Shown here piece by piece: positions 41,316-51,665 of a stretch of DNA of 64,000 nucleotides. Made by a program: the position numbers and the translations under genes. Positions within the stretch are counted from its first letter, which is position 1; the number at the start of each line of letters is the position of its first letter. The notes beneath the pieces were generated by a model. It ran no database searches and was not told where the DNA came from. It worked only from the letters and a program-made list of their open reading frames with translations. Source of the DNA: Gilliamella mensalis (GTDB taxonomy: Bacteria > Pseudomonadota > Gammaproteobacteria > Enterobacterales > Orbaceae). The stretch covers positions 62,001-126,000 of the forward strand of contig NZ_FMWR01000003.1 in NCBI RefSeq assembly GCF_900103085.1. Reading direction: 5' to 3'.

Positions 41316-42020
41316 CTAGCCCTGACTTGAATCAAGCGTTGCTAAAATATTTTGTAGCGCTTTGGCTGGATCTTCTGCTTGGGTAATAGGACGCCCAATG
41401 ACTAAATAATCAGAACCTGCCGCTTGAGCTCGTTGAGGCGTCATAATACGGCGTTGATCATCCGGATTAGTACCAGCAGGTCTAATACCTGGTGTGACCA
41501 ATTTAAAATCCGCCCCCAAACGTGTTCTAAAACTTTGTACTTCTTTTGCTGAACATACTACGCCATCAAGCCCACAGTTTTTAGCAAGTATTGCTAATCG
41601 AGTCGCTTGTTCTAAAGGCGATACATTGATACCAATTTCTTGAAGATCGGTTGATTCCATACTGGTCAATACTGTCACAGCGATCAAAATTGGCGCATCT
41701 TTACCATATGAATAAAGAGCATCTTTAGCAGCACTCATCATGCGCGAACCACCACTAGCATGAACATTTGTCATCCAAACACCAAGATCAGCTGCAGCTG
41801 CAATTGCTTTTGCGACAGTATTTGGAATATCATGAAATTTAAGATCCAAAAAAACATCAAAACCTTTTTGCATAATCTGCTTGATAAAATCAGGTCCAGC
41901 ATGTGTAAAAAGCTCCTTGCCGACTTTAAGGCGACAATGTTTGGGATCAACACGATCGATAAAATTCCATGCCGATTTCACATCCGCAAAATCAACTGCA
42001 ACAATAATTGGAGATGACAT
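41316..42020 (-). CDS. pyrF: Orotidine 5'-phosphate decarboxylase
   Basis: Last step of UMP synthesis (OMP to UMP). A TIM-barrel with the catalytic Asp-Lys-Asp array in [13 protein letters not shown], the N-terminal IIVAVDFAD, and the phosphate-binding LVTPGIRP and [10 protein letters not shown]. 234 aa. It is followed by yciH after 7 bp, as in E. coli; the lapA-lapB genes that usually precede it are replaced by a gene-poor interval. Confidence 0.96.
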   Translation of the reverse strand: MSSPIIVAVDFADVKSAWNFIDRVDPKHCRLKVGKELFTHAGPDFIKQIMQKGFDVFLDLKFHDIPNTVAKAIAAAADLGVWMTNVHASGGSRMMSAAKDALYSYGKDAPILIAVTVLTSMESTDLQEIGINVSPLEQATRLAILAKNCGLDGVVCSAKEVQSFRTRLGADFKLVTPGIRPAGTNPDDQRRIMTPQRAQAAGSDYLVIGRPITQAEDPAKALQNILATLDSSQG

Positions 42021-42961
42021 AACTCATTTATTCCTTTTAATCAAATTTTTAGCTATTTTTTCTAACAAATTCATTGAAACTCGCACAAAAAATACAGGCA
42101 TTTCCTTTATATATGCCTAATAAAGTTTCAATTTGATACACAAATCTAGGCGAAAAAGCTCTCGTGTTCGCCACCGTTTAATTGAAAACTTACCAATCCA
42201 AATTTAAATATTGACCTAATCTTCACTTAGCTGAGCAATAAAACCCTCAATAGCTGAATCAAAATTACTTAGAGTTCTGCTACTTAATATATCTAAATTT
42301 TCAAATTTGCATATCACAGCGGCACGGCTTGCTATTTTATACAGCTTAAATAGCATGTTTTTAACATATGATGCAATAGCTTGTATTAAACAATTACTGG
42401 CAAAAAACATTTCATTATAACTTTTTAATACAATAGATAAACTCTCACAACCAATCAATATTTACCTATTTTTTAATTTTTTCCGATATTTTCTATTCAG
42501 CAATTTATGATATGACCGTTTTCAATTTACTTTTTTATATATCATCATAATTAAATATTATAATTAAAAATTGGCGTAAATAAAGTTTGGCATATCTGAT
42601 GGTACAATATAAATAACCATCAAATAAAAATTAAAAAGTAAGGTTGATCGACATAACTCTAAAATTAGCCATACGTTACATAACATTCCCGCATAAATAA
42701 GCAATTAAAAAACAGATAATGTAATAATGAATAAAAACATACGCGCAAATTTTCTGCTATAACTGCAAACAACAAGATAATTTGATACTAAAAGTAGGAT
42801 ATTTTGTACGTTAAGTGATAGACAATAACCAAAATAAAAGGCAAAGAAAGCGATAAAAATAACTACATTCAATAGATAGATAACTCACTATAAACTTTTT
42901 TCTCTAACTGTATACTTTCTTGAAACTTTTGGTCATTTCTTTATAAGAACCTTAACTTGTT
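42021..42961. other. Gene-poor interval between holB and pyrF
   Basis: About 940 bp without a recognisable gene. Two weak minus-strand frames exist. 42216-42458 (80 codons, MIGCESLSIVLKSYNEMF...) matches nothing I know. 42705-42872 (55 codons, TTG start) has two hydrophobic stretches and could be a remnant of a membrane protein. In-frame stops and AT-rich drift around them suggest decayed sequence. I see no tRNA or known structured RNA. Confidence 0.4.
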
Positions 42962-43945
42962 TTAGCTAATTAATTCGGATTGAGCAAGCACATTATAAAC
43001 AATAAGTTCCTTATTTAATCCAGTAATTGTTAACAACTGATTTCTTGCTTGCAACCATAGATGATAAAGTGCAAAAATTTTTTCATTACTTTTAGTTGCA
43101 AATAACCGAACTAATGGAACTTGATCCCGATTCACAATAAAGCGCCCGACTTTTTGCTTCGCTTTCAGCGCATCGCTTAATAATGCACAAAACCAAATAA
43201 TTCGTTCAATAAAATCTTCATTATCAAAGGTTTTAGCTAGTTGCCAATAATTATTTTGTGGTACCAGCTCTAATAGCTGATCACAAAATGCTTTTCGCTG
43301 TTGCCACTTTTCTGGTGCTAATAGTGTAGCGGCTTTTAGTGGTGCGTTTTCGCTCAATAATAACGCTGCGGCAAGCTCATTATCGCTATATTGCTGGTTT
43401 TGTTTGCTTTTTAGCCATTCAATGGACTGCTCTAATTTAGGAACAGGTAAAAAATAAGAAAAACAACGGCTATAGATCGTTGGTAATAATTGGCTGTTAT
43501 GTTCATCACTTAAAATAAAATAGGTGCTTTCTGGCGGTTCTTCTAGCGTTTTTAGTAATGCATTGGCGGCCGCTTCAGTCATTAAAGCTGCCCGTTTTAC
43601 CCAAATGACTTTATTACCACCTTGTTGGGATTTTTCGTAAACCTTGTTTGATATATTACGTATTTGATCAATACCTATTGACTGTTTACCTTGTTCATTG
43701 GTTATCACATAATAATCAGGATGGTGGTGAGACAAAAACAGTTGACAACTATGGCATTTTAAGCACGGTTCCAATTGTTGTGAACATTGACATAATAAGC
43801 GGTTTGCAAGCTTTAAAACAAGCTCATCTTCACCACTACCTTGGACATAATTAATTAATAAAGCATGATGAGCCCGTTTATGCATAATGCCAGTAGCTAA
43901 TTGCTGATAAGGTAATGAAAGCCAAGGATAGTCATTAAAGATCAT
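42962..43945 (-). CDS. holB: DNA polymerase III delta' subunit
   Basis: The stator subunit of the clamp loader that opens the beta clamp. An AAA+ fold with a degenerate P-loop, a four-cysteine zinc module ([16 protein letters not shown]), [17 protein letters not shown] and the SRC sensor motif in TIYSRCFSY. 327 aa, near the E. coli length of 334. Its ATG overlaps the tmk end by 4 bp; tmk-holB order is conserved in enterobacteria. Confidence 0.93.
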   Translation of the reverse strand: MIFNDYPWLSLPYQQLATGIMHKRAHHALLINYVQGSGEDELVLKLANRLLCQCSQQLEPCLKCHSCQLFLSHHHPDYYVITNEQGKQSIGIDQIRNISNKVYEKSQQGGNKVIWVKRAALMTEAAANALLKTLEEPPESTYFILSDEHNSQLLPTIYSRCFSYFLPVPKLEQSIEWLKSKQNQQYSDNELAAALLLSENAPLKAATLLAPEKWQQRKAFCDQLLELVPQNNYWQLAKTFDNEDFIERIIWFCALLSDALKAKQKVGRFIVNRDQVPLVRLFATKSNEKIFALYHLWLQARNQLLTITGLNKELIVYNVLAQSELIS

Positions 43946-44583
43946 TCAATATTAACCTTTTTTGTTAACCATGTTGTTAAAATTTGTTCAATTTGTTTAG
44001 TCACATTGTCGAGTGATTTTGCTGCATCAACAGTAATGATATTTTTATCTTGCTCAGCAAGTTCTAAATAGCGTTGACGAATTCTTTTAAAAAATGGTAA
44101 TGATTGTTGCTCAATGCGATCAAGTTCACCTCGAGATCTTGCTCGCATTAAACCAATTTCAGGATCGATATCCAAATATAAGGTAAGATCAGGTTTAAAA
44201 TGACCTAATACTTGCTCCTTTAATGTCGCCATAAAGACTTTATCTAACTGTCGCCCACCACCTTGATAAGCTTGCGTGGATAAATCATGGCGATCGCCAA
44301 TCACCCATTTACTTGCTTTAAGTGCAGGTTTAATGACATTATCAATCAGCTGAATACGAGCAGCATATAACATCAGCAATTCGGCTTTATCAGTCAAAGG
44401 TTCGTTATCTAAACCATTTTTAATAATATTACGTAATGCTTCAGCAATCGGCGTTCCACCTGGTTCACGCGTAAATTGCAAATCGCTAATATTGTGTTGA
44501 TTCAAAATCCGGGCAACGGTATTAATAGCCGTTGTTTTACCTGCCCCTTCAAGTCCTTCGATGACAATAAATTTGCCTGTCAT
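43942..44583 (-). CDS. tmk: Thymidylate kinase
   Basis: Phosphorylates dTMP to dTDP. P-loop [11 protein letters not shown], the [11 protein letters not shown] motif, the substrate-binding [15 protein letters not shown], and a LID region ([14 protein letters not shown]). 213 aa. It overlaps holB by 4 bp and is probably the promoter-proximal gene of a two-gene operon. The type I-E CRISPR locus begins upstream. Confidence 0.96.
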   Translation of the reverse strand: MTGKFIVIEGLEGAGKTTAINTVARILNQHNISDLQFTREPGGTPIAEALRNIIKNGLDNEPLTDKAELLMLYAARIQLIDNVIKPALKASKWVIGDRHDLSTQAYQGGGRQLDKVFMATLKEQVLGHFKPDLTLYLDIDPEIGLMRARSRGELDRIEQQSLPFFKRIRQRYLELAEQDKNIITVDAAKSLDNVTKQIEQILTTWLTKKVNIE

Positions 44584-45027
44584 ACTAAATTCCTAAACTA
44601 TTTATGATAAAACTGTATTAAATATTGCGCTATTGTACGCTATTTTTGCCAATTATTTTAACCAGCATTATTAATACTTTCTTTTAGCTTTACAATAAAT
44701 AAAAATATTCGATAGTTATCAAAGTACTCATCACAATGAAAACTATCTCTTTATGCTATTATTTAATTGATTGATAGTTTCAAAAAATAGAGTTGATAAT
44801 ACAAGTTGGAATTAATACTAGTTTTGAAAGCAGCATTAAGTGGCTTTCAAAACTCCACTGTGTTTAATAGACTTAATCAGCTTTTTATTAATTATAGAAT
44901 TATCATCTTGTATTATAATCTTATTTCCTTTCTCTACTTCATATTCACATAAGAATCGATTAATTTATTTCAACCAGATTGTTTTTTCGTTTCCTTTGTT
45001 ATCAATTAATTTAGCAAATGCTGACTA
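44584..45027. other. Non-coding interval between tmk and the CRISPR array
   Basis: About 440 bp, AT-rich, leader-distal side of the array. No gene and no further repeat in the 61-nt register beyond 45028. The only clear structure is the inverted repeat at 44820-44854. Confidence 0.5.
44820..44854. repeat. Perfect 12-bp inverted repeat
   Basis: AGTTTTGAAAGC and GCTTTCAAAACT flank an 11-nt loop, about 170 bp beyond the leader-distal end of the CRISPR array. No T run follows, so it is not a standard terminator. It could end or stabilise the array transcript, or be unrelated. Confidence 0.7.
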
Positions 45028-45117
45028 CGATTTATCCCTGTGTGTACAGGGAACACCATTATCAAATTGCGCATCGTCCCGATTTTTACGGTTTATCCCT
45101 GTGTGTACAGGGAACAC
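45028..45117 (-). CRISPR. Type I-E CRISPR array, two repeats and one spacer
   Basis: Two 29-nt repeats (45089-45117 and 45028-45056) flank a 32-nt spacer (45057-45088), the classic I-E 61-nt period. Read on the minus strand, the repeat begins GTGTTCCCTGTACACA and ends CAGGGATAAACCG, with the hairpin CCCTGT/ACAGGG; the ends equal the E. coli I-E repeat. The leader-distal copy has one change (AAATCG for AAACCG), the usual terminal-repeat degeneration. The array starts 84 bp after the cas2 stop and is transcribed in the same direction as cas2. Confidence 0.96.
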
Positions 45118-45173
45118 TCTAAATATATATATTTGTTTTATTTAAATTTATATGAGTTTTGAAATTCTACCAA
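45118..45173 (-). promoter_or_regulatory. CRISPR leader
   Basis: On the minus strand the 56 nt before the first repeat start TTGGTAGAATTT and end TATTTAGA, then the repeat. From memory the E. coli I-E leader starts TTGGTAGATTGT and ends GTTTAGA at nearly the same spacing. The TTGGT block corresponds to the upstream motif read by Cas1-Cas2 during integration. A match to the IHF consensus lies further upstream (45198-45210), across the cas2 stop. Confidence 0.8.
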
Positions 45174-45201
45174 GTTTTTTTTATTTTTAAATAAAATTAA
45201 C

Positions 45202-46415
<1,214 letters not shown>

Positions 46416-46425
46416 GTTATTTTCC

Positions 46426-47100
46426 CTATTGATGCCGTTTAATCAAGAATAATCCACAACCAAACCCTTTACTTTTACCAATTCCTTGATAGAGCGTATC
46501 TAAAAACAGTTCAGGATGAGTAACCGTTAAAACGCCTTGAAAATCAACACTACTAAAAGTAATAGGTTTAGCATCTACTTTCTTTTTAAATCGATGTTGA
46601 TAATAACCAATAATATTACATTTAGGTTCCTTCCCTGTATTTTGCATAAGTGAAAATCCTCTTTTTTCACCTTGATTAACTAACCAATTTAATGCGGCTT
46701 GATTCTGTAAACCGTTTATCTCTATTGCCGAGGATAGTCCTTGCTGTTTTGCCAAAAATTTGGCATTCATCATCACATCACTGCGTTTACCATTTTTAAA
46801 AATAATAGGATTAGCACGCAGTGAAAACATTAAATTCATACCGATGGTTAATTGTGGTGCATAGGGTTTTGTTTCAACAATAAATAATTGATGATCTTTT
46901 ATCGGTGCAACCTCAGATAACAGATAGTAGTATCTACTTTGTCTTATTGCTTCTTCGCGAAACAAAAATGTCCGTTTTTCTTGATTAGGAAAAAGTTGCC
47001 ATAACCATTGATGAATCGCATATTGACCAGCATATTGCATCTTTTGCTGCATGACATAAGGGAGGCGATCTAGTTTTAGGGTAACTCGAGAAAAATACAT
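46426..47100 (-). CDS. cas6e: Type I-E crRNA endoribonuclease Cas6e (CasE/Cse3)
   Basis: Cleaves the precursor CRISPR RNA at the repeat hairpin and stays bound as the head of Cascade. The catalytic histidine region QYAIHQWLWQLFP corresponds to Tyr23/His26 of E. coli CasE. Other family blocks are FSLRANPI and the C-terminal glycine-rich GIGKSKGFGCGLF. 224 aa, somewhat longer than E. coli (199). Its start abuts the cas5e stop with no gap. Confidence 0.95.
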   Translation of the reverse strand: MYFSRVTLKLDRLPYVMQQKMQYAGQYAIHQWLWQLFPNQEKRTFLFREEAIRQSRYYYLLSEVAPIKDHQLFIVETKPYAPQLTIGMNLMFSLRANPIIFKNGKRSDVMMNAKFLAKQQGLSSAIEINGLQNQAALNWLVNQGEKRGFSLMQNTGKEPKCNIIGYYQHRFKKKVDAKPITFSSVDFQGVLTVTHPELFLDTLYQGIGKSKGFGCGLFLIKRHQ

Positions 47101-47844
47101 CTATTCGCTCCTTTTTAAATATCCTGAATATTGCAGGCGTGGTTCAAAATACCAATGATTACGGTTTATTGGTTGATCTTGCCGGCGCTGAATTTTTATT
47201 ATTTCAAAATCGGCATTTTGATCTTTATGTTCCCAATAATATTCATCAGCAACACTGTTTAACAAATCGCTAATGACAGGATCGCGTTGATGATATTGTT
47301 GATAATGTTTATCAGCAAAAATAAATGCATCACAAAGCGTTCCTTCATAGAGAACAGGGGATAAAGGCAGTGCCAATGGCGAGTTTTTTCTACCTACATA
47401 TAATGGAAAAACTGGCGTTAATAATGCTTGTTGTATTTGCTGCACACTGTAGGGAGCACCTTTGGTTTCTGTCATCACAATTTGATAATAAATGTCGTTA
47501 TAATATTCACGCTGTGAAAGTAGGGTTTCTAACTCATTAGGATTACGACGAATTTCATCAAAACGGGTATATAATAACTGCTTTTTATTTGCTCTGGGGA
47601 CTTGGACGGTTTGAAAATCGCTAAACCAACTGCTGTTTGCTTTAAATGGGCGTATCGCAAAATTATAGTGTTGATTAAACGTATCGAGTTTATTGTCTTC
47701 ACGCCGAATACCTAATGCTGCCGCCACTAGCCCTAATAAAGCCGAGCGAGAAGGAATATCATTACTATGGCGAATCTCGCCAATAGCATGCTCTCCCCAC
47801 GATGTCAATGGTGCATAAATCTGAAAGATAAGATGTTTTATCAT
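47101..47844 (-). CDS. cas5e: Type I-E Cascade subunit Cas5e (CasD)
   Basis: Binds the 5' handle of the crRNA at the tail of Cascade. N-terminal RAMP block LIFQIYAPLTSWGEHAIGEI, SRSALLGLVAAALGIRRED, and KGAPYSVQQ, PVFPLYVGRKNSPLALPL match the family. 247 aa. 12 bp after cas7e. Confidence 0.95.
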   Translation of the reverse strand: MIKHLIFQIYAPLTSWGEHAIGEIRHSNDIPSRSALLGLVAAALGIRREDNKLDTFNQHYNFAIRPFKANSSWFSDFQTVQVPRANKKQLLYTRFDEIRRNPNELETLLSQREYYNDIYYQIVMTETKGAPYSVQQIQQALLTPVFPLYVGRKNSPLALPLSPVLYEGTLCDAFIFADKHYQQYHQRDPVISDLLNSVADEYYWEHKDQNADFEIIKIQRRQDQPINRNHWYFEPRLQYSGYLKRSE

Positions 47845-47856
47845 CTCGACGGCTCC

Positions 47857-48921
47857 TTATTTTTGGGCAACAAAATCTAATGCAGCGGTTAAGGTTCCTT
47901 TTCCTGTTTCAGTATTGAGTACGTAGCGACTATCGGCACATTGACCATATACCTTATCAAATTTATCAAGCTGTTGTTCTAAACGCGCAATCGCATCATT
48001 AACCATATCGTCGCTACGAATTGGATTAAAATAAGCAACAGCTAACGAGCGTGGTTGTTGAACCCCTTTTTCAATCAATAAGTAAGAGGTATAAGCCCGT
48101 GATGCAAAACTATTTTGCATACCGGTTGGTGCCACTTTAGTCGCAGCTTCGGTTAAGGCTTTTAATGTTTTTTCAACCAATGCCTCATCGCCATTTAGGT
48201 TTTCTAACAATAACTCACGACTAATACAGATGTAAGTATAAAAAAGAGCTGAAGCAAAACCACGTTCACCTAAATGCGCAGAGCCGGCATCTTCCTCATT
48301 ATTATTTAAATCATCCACTGCGGTAAAAAAGTCATCTTCAATGGTGACAGTACTAACTCCTAAAGCATGAGATACTTGGCAAGCAGCTTCAACATTAAAT
48401 GCAGGACTATTAGCTAACATTCGTCCAAACAAAGCAATATCAATGCAGCTATTTTCTTTACGGAGTAATTTAACCTCGGCATCGGTCGGCTCACGATTTT
48501 CATTAATTAACACGTCTACTAATTGATCAATGGCTTGTTTTTCATTGCTACTAATATGCACCAATTGTTCAATATCTAAATTAGCCAGAGGATCTTTCGG
48601 TGATTTTTCATTTTTTACTTTGCCAAATTGTGCAGCAATTTTAATGGCGCTCGCTTTCGCAATTTTTTCGGAAATGCCTTGATCAAGCATATTTTTATAA
48701 ACCCAATCTCGTGCAAATCGACGCGAACGTACGCCTATATTGTCACTTAATGATTGATAGAAATAATCCGAAGTTCGCCATGCTCTTTTTAAACTTTGCG
48801 ATGAAATACGTAATCGGTCACTGTTGCCCATTTTTGCAGTTTTTGGTCGACCAAGTTCATCACGGTTCAAATTAGATGGCGCATAAGCAGTCAATAAGTG
48901 TAATTGAATAAATGTTGTCAT
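47857..48921 (-). CDS. cas7e: Type I-E Cascade backbone Cas7e (CasC)
   Basis: Six copies form the Cascade backbone that holds the crRNA and target strand. FIQLHLLTAYAPSNLNRDELG, PKTAKMGNSDRLRISSQSLKRAWR and ARDWVYKNM are typical, as are DIALFGRMLANSP and QNSFASRAYTSYLL. 354 aa. It starts 5 bp after cse2. Confidence 0.96.
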   Translation of the reverse strand: MTTFIQLHLLTAYAPSNLNRDELGRPKTAKMGNSDRLRISSQSLKRAWRTSDYFYQSLSDNIGVRSRRFARDWVYKNMLDQGISEKIAKASAIKIAAQFGKVKNEKSPKDPLANLDIEQLVHISSNEKQAIDQLVDVLINENREPTDAEVKLLRKENSCIDIALFGRMLANSPAFNVEAACQVSHALGVSTVTIEDDFFTAVDDLNNNEEDAGSAHLGERGFASALFYTYICISRELLLENLNGDEALVEKTLKALTEAATKVAPTGMQNSFASRAYTSYLLIEKGVQQPRSLAVAYFNPIRSDDMVNDAIARLEQQLDKFDKVYGQCADSRYVLNTETGKGTLTAALDFVAQK

Positions 48922-48926
48922 TGTCG

Positions 48927-49544
48927 TTATTCCTTAGGTAATTTATTAGTCGAGTAGTAATCCATCGCCCAACGAACAGAAAGGCGTTCAAACGGATTGA
49001 TAGTTGGAGATAAATTTTGTAGTCGATTATGCCACTCTCGCACCCACAAAAAAATGCCATCAGCAAGTGAAAAAAGGTTTACTCCCTGTTCACCACGTAA
49101 TTTGACGGCACGAATTAATCGTCGACAAAACTCTTCAGGTGTTTCACTGGTTTGTAATTGCTCAAAACGTAAAGGAGACATAATATTACGCTGTCCGCCT
49201 TTTGCCTTTTCGCTTAATTGTGCAGCAAAAGGGGCTTTCTCATTATTAGCGCTCGCAAAAGCAGCAACCGCAACAAATATTGCTAATGCCTGCTGATGAA
49301 CAGGGGTTGGTGTTAATCTGTGAGTATCGTTAAATAGTACGTTGGCTAAACAAAAATACCCTTCATGTAACATAACCCCAAAAGGTAATGTCGCTCGACG
49401 TAGTTCAGCTCGTAATTTTCGCCCATTATAAGTACCGCCATAAAAAGGATATGATCTTTGTTGCAGCATTGAAAACCATTCATTAATACATTTTTTGTGG
49501 CTTTCATTTAATATAATTGTCTTTTTAATAAGATTGTTTGACAT
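48927..49544 (-). CDS. casB: Type I-E Cascade small subunit Cse2 (CasB/Cas11)
   Basis: A dimer on the Cascade belly that stabilises the displaced target strand. An all-helical protein with RAELRRATLPFGVMLHEGYF, SPLRFEQLQTSETPEEFCRR and the C-terminal basic face. I chose the ATG at 49544, which has GGGAG 6 nt upstream; a TTG at 49568 would add eight residues. About 205 aa, larger than E. coli (160). 26 bp after cas8e. Confidence 0.92.
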   Translation of the reverse strand: MSNNLIKKTIILNESHKKCINEWFSMLQQRSYPFYGGTYNGRKLRAELRRATLPFGVMLHEGYFCLANVLFNDTHRLTPTPVHQQALAIFVAVAAFASANNEKAPFAAQLSEKAKGGQRNIMSPLRFEQLQTSETPEEFCRRLIRAVKLRGEQGVNLFSLADGIFLWVREWHNRLQNLSPTINPFERLSVRWAMDYYSTNKLPKE

Positions 49545-49570
49545 ACTGTTCTCCCTATCCAAAAACAAGG

Positions 49571-51088
49571 CTATTTGGTGTTTTTTATCTTTTTTATATA
49601 CTTTAGTTTATTAAAATCAATGAGTAACTTTTCTCTAGCACTGATTTTTTCGGATGTAACCAACTGTTCATCAGGATTAGCAAACGCCGCTTTATCATAG
49701 GTTTGAGTAATATAATGTAGTAAAGTATTTGCCCAATTTGCTAACAAATGGAATCGACCTTCGGGATTATCTTTTTGGTCTATTAGTTGTTTTACAAATT
49801 GGTAAAATGCTGGTTCGGTCTCTTTCCAATAAGCGATGTCTAACACACTAGATTGTTTATTTATCGCTGTCATAGCTTTACGCAGTATTGGCAAGGTCTC
49901 TTTACTTAATTCTAATGCCAGTGCAATAAGCTCTTCTAGGTCGCTGTCAGGATCAGCTAAAGCGGGATATACAGGAAAAGTGTGTTCATGCCAGCAACGT
50001 GCTTTCATATTGTCAAAATCATAACCAAAGCACCATAAGCGATAGTGTTCGTTATCTTTTAGCCTACGCGCTTCATGGATAAAGACCACTTTTGCCGCTT
50101 CAACATTATCATGTTTTGTTAGCATGCCTAGCCAATCGCGATAAATTAAACCACCGGGTTGACCTTTAATCGCTAATGGTGCGCCTGTTTTACTATCGAT
50201 TCGATATGGCGTTAAAGGATGTCGCCAATGTTGATATTGAATACCATAATTTTTAGTTTGATATTGCGTAATTAATTGTGACGAGGTTGCGCCACACAGA
50301 TCACATTTCCCTTGCTTAGTCTGTTCAAAATCAAGTTCTATTCGTCGTGGCATTCCCCAAAAAGCTTGGCAATAACTGGCTTGTTGAGGAAATAGACTCA
50401 AATTCTTCGGTGGTTCACTGGTTTTAGTCGTATTGAGCCATGGAAAGACAGATTCATCAAATTGGCGTGGTTTATCATCATCTAATGGTATTACGTTTAA
50501 CCATAATTTCTTCCATAATGGTGTTGGTTTATTTAGTTCTGGCATAATCAACGTCGTTATCGGCCCACCACCACGCAAACTAACTCGATATCCTTGTCCA
50601 CCAGATGGTGCATTAGTTTGTAAAGTAAATAGTGCTATTGCTGCACAGTGTGGGCAAATTTCCTTGACAAAATCACGTTTGATAAAGTGGTCGGTGTTCT
50701 TCTTTAATGCGTTTTCACCTGGTGCTTCAACTAATAAACCTGATATTGGTAAAGCATTGCCGTCTAATTTCGTGAAATCTTGCATAAAGGCGGGTTTATT
50801 TGCACCAAATTGCATAGCCGATTTAATTTGATCAAATGCTTTATCTAAATCAGATTGCGAAATGCCATCATCCCAGTAGTCAAACCACTCCTCATTATCT
50901 TCTGGAGAAAAGGTGGTTTGCAACAAACCGATAAGAAACTGATAGGCAGCACCTTGAAAATCAGCTCTAAAATAGGCTAAATCAGAAATAGTTTCATCAG
51001 CGATTTGACTAGGTTTAATCTTACTAACATGACCATCAAAATGGATAACCGGAATCCATTTTTCGTCTAACAGCGAGAAAGAAGACAA
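49571..51088 (-). CDS. casA: Type I-E Cascade large subunit Cas8e (CasA/Cse1)
   Basis: Recognises the PAM and recruits Cas3. N-terminus FSLLDEKWIPVIHFDGHV, glycine-rich NAPSGGQGYRVSLRGGGPITT, and a zinc-type cysteine set (CPHC, CDLC) are family features; the C-terminal four-helix bundle follows. 505 aa, as in E. coli (502). It heads the Cascade-cas1-cas2 operon on the minus strand. cas3, which normally precedes it, is instead about 8.8 kb away. Confidence 0.95.
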   Translation of the reverse strand: MSSFSLLDEKWIPVIHFDGHVSKIKPSQIADETISDLAYFRADFQGAAYQFLIGLLQTTFSPEDNEEWFDYWDDGISQSDLDKAFDQIKSAMQFGANKPAFMQDFTKLDGNALPISGLLVEAPGENALKKNTDHFIKRDFVKEICPHCAAIALFTLQTNAPSGGQGYRVSLRGGGPITTLIMPELNKPTPLWKKLWLNVIPLDDDKPRQFDESVFPWLNTTKTSEPPKNLSLFPQQASYCQAFWGMPRRIELDFEQTKQGKCDLCGATSSQLITQYQTKNYGIQYQHWRHPLTPYRIDSKTGAPLAIKGQPGGLIYRDWLGMLTKHDNVEAAKVVFIHEARRLKDNEHYRLWCFGYDFDNMKARCWHEHTFPVYPALADPDSDLEELIALALELSKETLPILRKAMTAINKQSSVLDIAYWKETEPAFYQFVKQLIDQKDNPEGRFHLLANWANTLLHYITQTYDKAAFANPDEQLVTSEKISAREKLLIDFNKLKYIKKIKNTK

Positions 51089-51159
51089 ACTATACTCCTT
51101 ATTTAGAATTTTAATGTAAGCGGAAAGTTAGTTATTCCGCTTATCGGTATTAACTTAAA

Positions 51160-51330
51160 TTATTTAAGTGTTCGAGGGGTTTGTTTATTGATCTCAATAC
51201 TTAAACAATAAGATCGAGTTTCTTGATCATCTATTTTCTGTTTGATTTCAACAGCCCAAACTTTCTTACAAAATTGGCTACTTTTTTGCATTGCTCTTTG
51301 TAAATGAATAAAATACTTTATAAAGTTCAC
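51160..51330 (-). CDS. Unrecognised 56-codon frame heading the Cascade operon
   Basis: A GTG-initiated frame (MNFIKYFIHLQRAMQKSS... ending TPRTLK) with GAGG about 10 nt upstream. It lies on the operon strand between a possible promoter and cas8e, ending 71 bp before the cas8e start. The product would be basic and hydrophilic after a short hydrophobic start, with two cysteines. I recognise no family. It could be a real small accessory or regulatory protein, a relic of a lost gene, or a chance frame in AT-rich DNA. Its position and ribosome site are the only support. Confidence 0.35.
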   Translation of the reverse strand: MNFIKYFIHLQRAMQKSSQFCKKVWAVEIKQKIDDQETRSYCLSIEINKQTPRTLK

Positions 51331-51447
51331 AATTAATTACCTCTAAATTGATGATTGATAATTTTAGCAATGCATGTATAATCAAGGTTTCTCATTCCTG
51401 TGGCTATTACATACAATGCTAAAAGCTAGGTTGTTCTAGCCATTATC

Positions 51448-51476
51448 AATTTAGCATAGTGGCACTTGTCGGTCAA
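51448..51476 (-). promoter_or_regulatory. Candidate promoter of the Cascade operon
   Basis: On the minus strand TTGACC (51471-51476) and TAAATT (51448-51453) are separated by 17 bp. A small stem, GCTAG/CTAGC followed by TTTT, lies just downstream in the presumed 5' untranslated region (51424-51440) and could attenuate transcription. Sequence-only prediction. Confidence 0.42.
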
Positions 51477-51586
51477 CAAAAATAAAAGATAGTAAGACTT
51501 AATTAAATAATAAAAAGAGCTAACTATTAAATTACAATTAATAAAAAATACTATTTATATGATATAATCAAGGATCTATCATAAAA

Positions 51587-51665
51587 TAGTTCCTTATATT
51601 AATAGGGATAAACCAATAGTAAGCCTGAATTATATCTAGTTCCCCACACCTAGTGGGGTTTTCCA
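51587..51665 (+). repeat. Two CRISPR-repeat-like hairpins upstream of cas8e
   Basis: 51587-51615 matches the local I-E repeat at about 20 of 29 positions, with an exact AGGGATAAACC 3' part, GTTCC near the 5' end, and a conserved stem (CCTTAT/ATAGGG with one wobble). 51637-51665 has GTTCCCCAC, a 4-nt loop, then GTGGGG, as in many I-E repeats, but a different 3' end (TTTTCCA) that could equally be a terminator. The spacing between them is 21 nt, not 32. Confidence 0.4.

Noticed and set aside
42120-42180. Hairpin-like GGCGAA/TTCGCC segment considered as a tRNA or small RNA
   Set aside because: No cloverleaf, anticodon loop or T-arm motif can be formed around it.
44960-45000. A third CRISPR repeat at the next 61-nt register position
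   Set aside because: Only scattered bases match the repeat; there is no GTTCCC/AGGG stem.
44840-45145. A 101-codon plus-strand frame running across the CRISPR array
   Set aside because: It covers both repeats and the leader; an open frame through a repeat unit is incidental.
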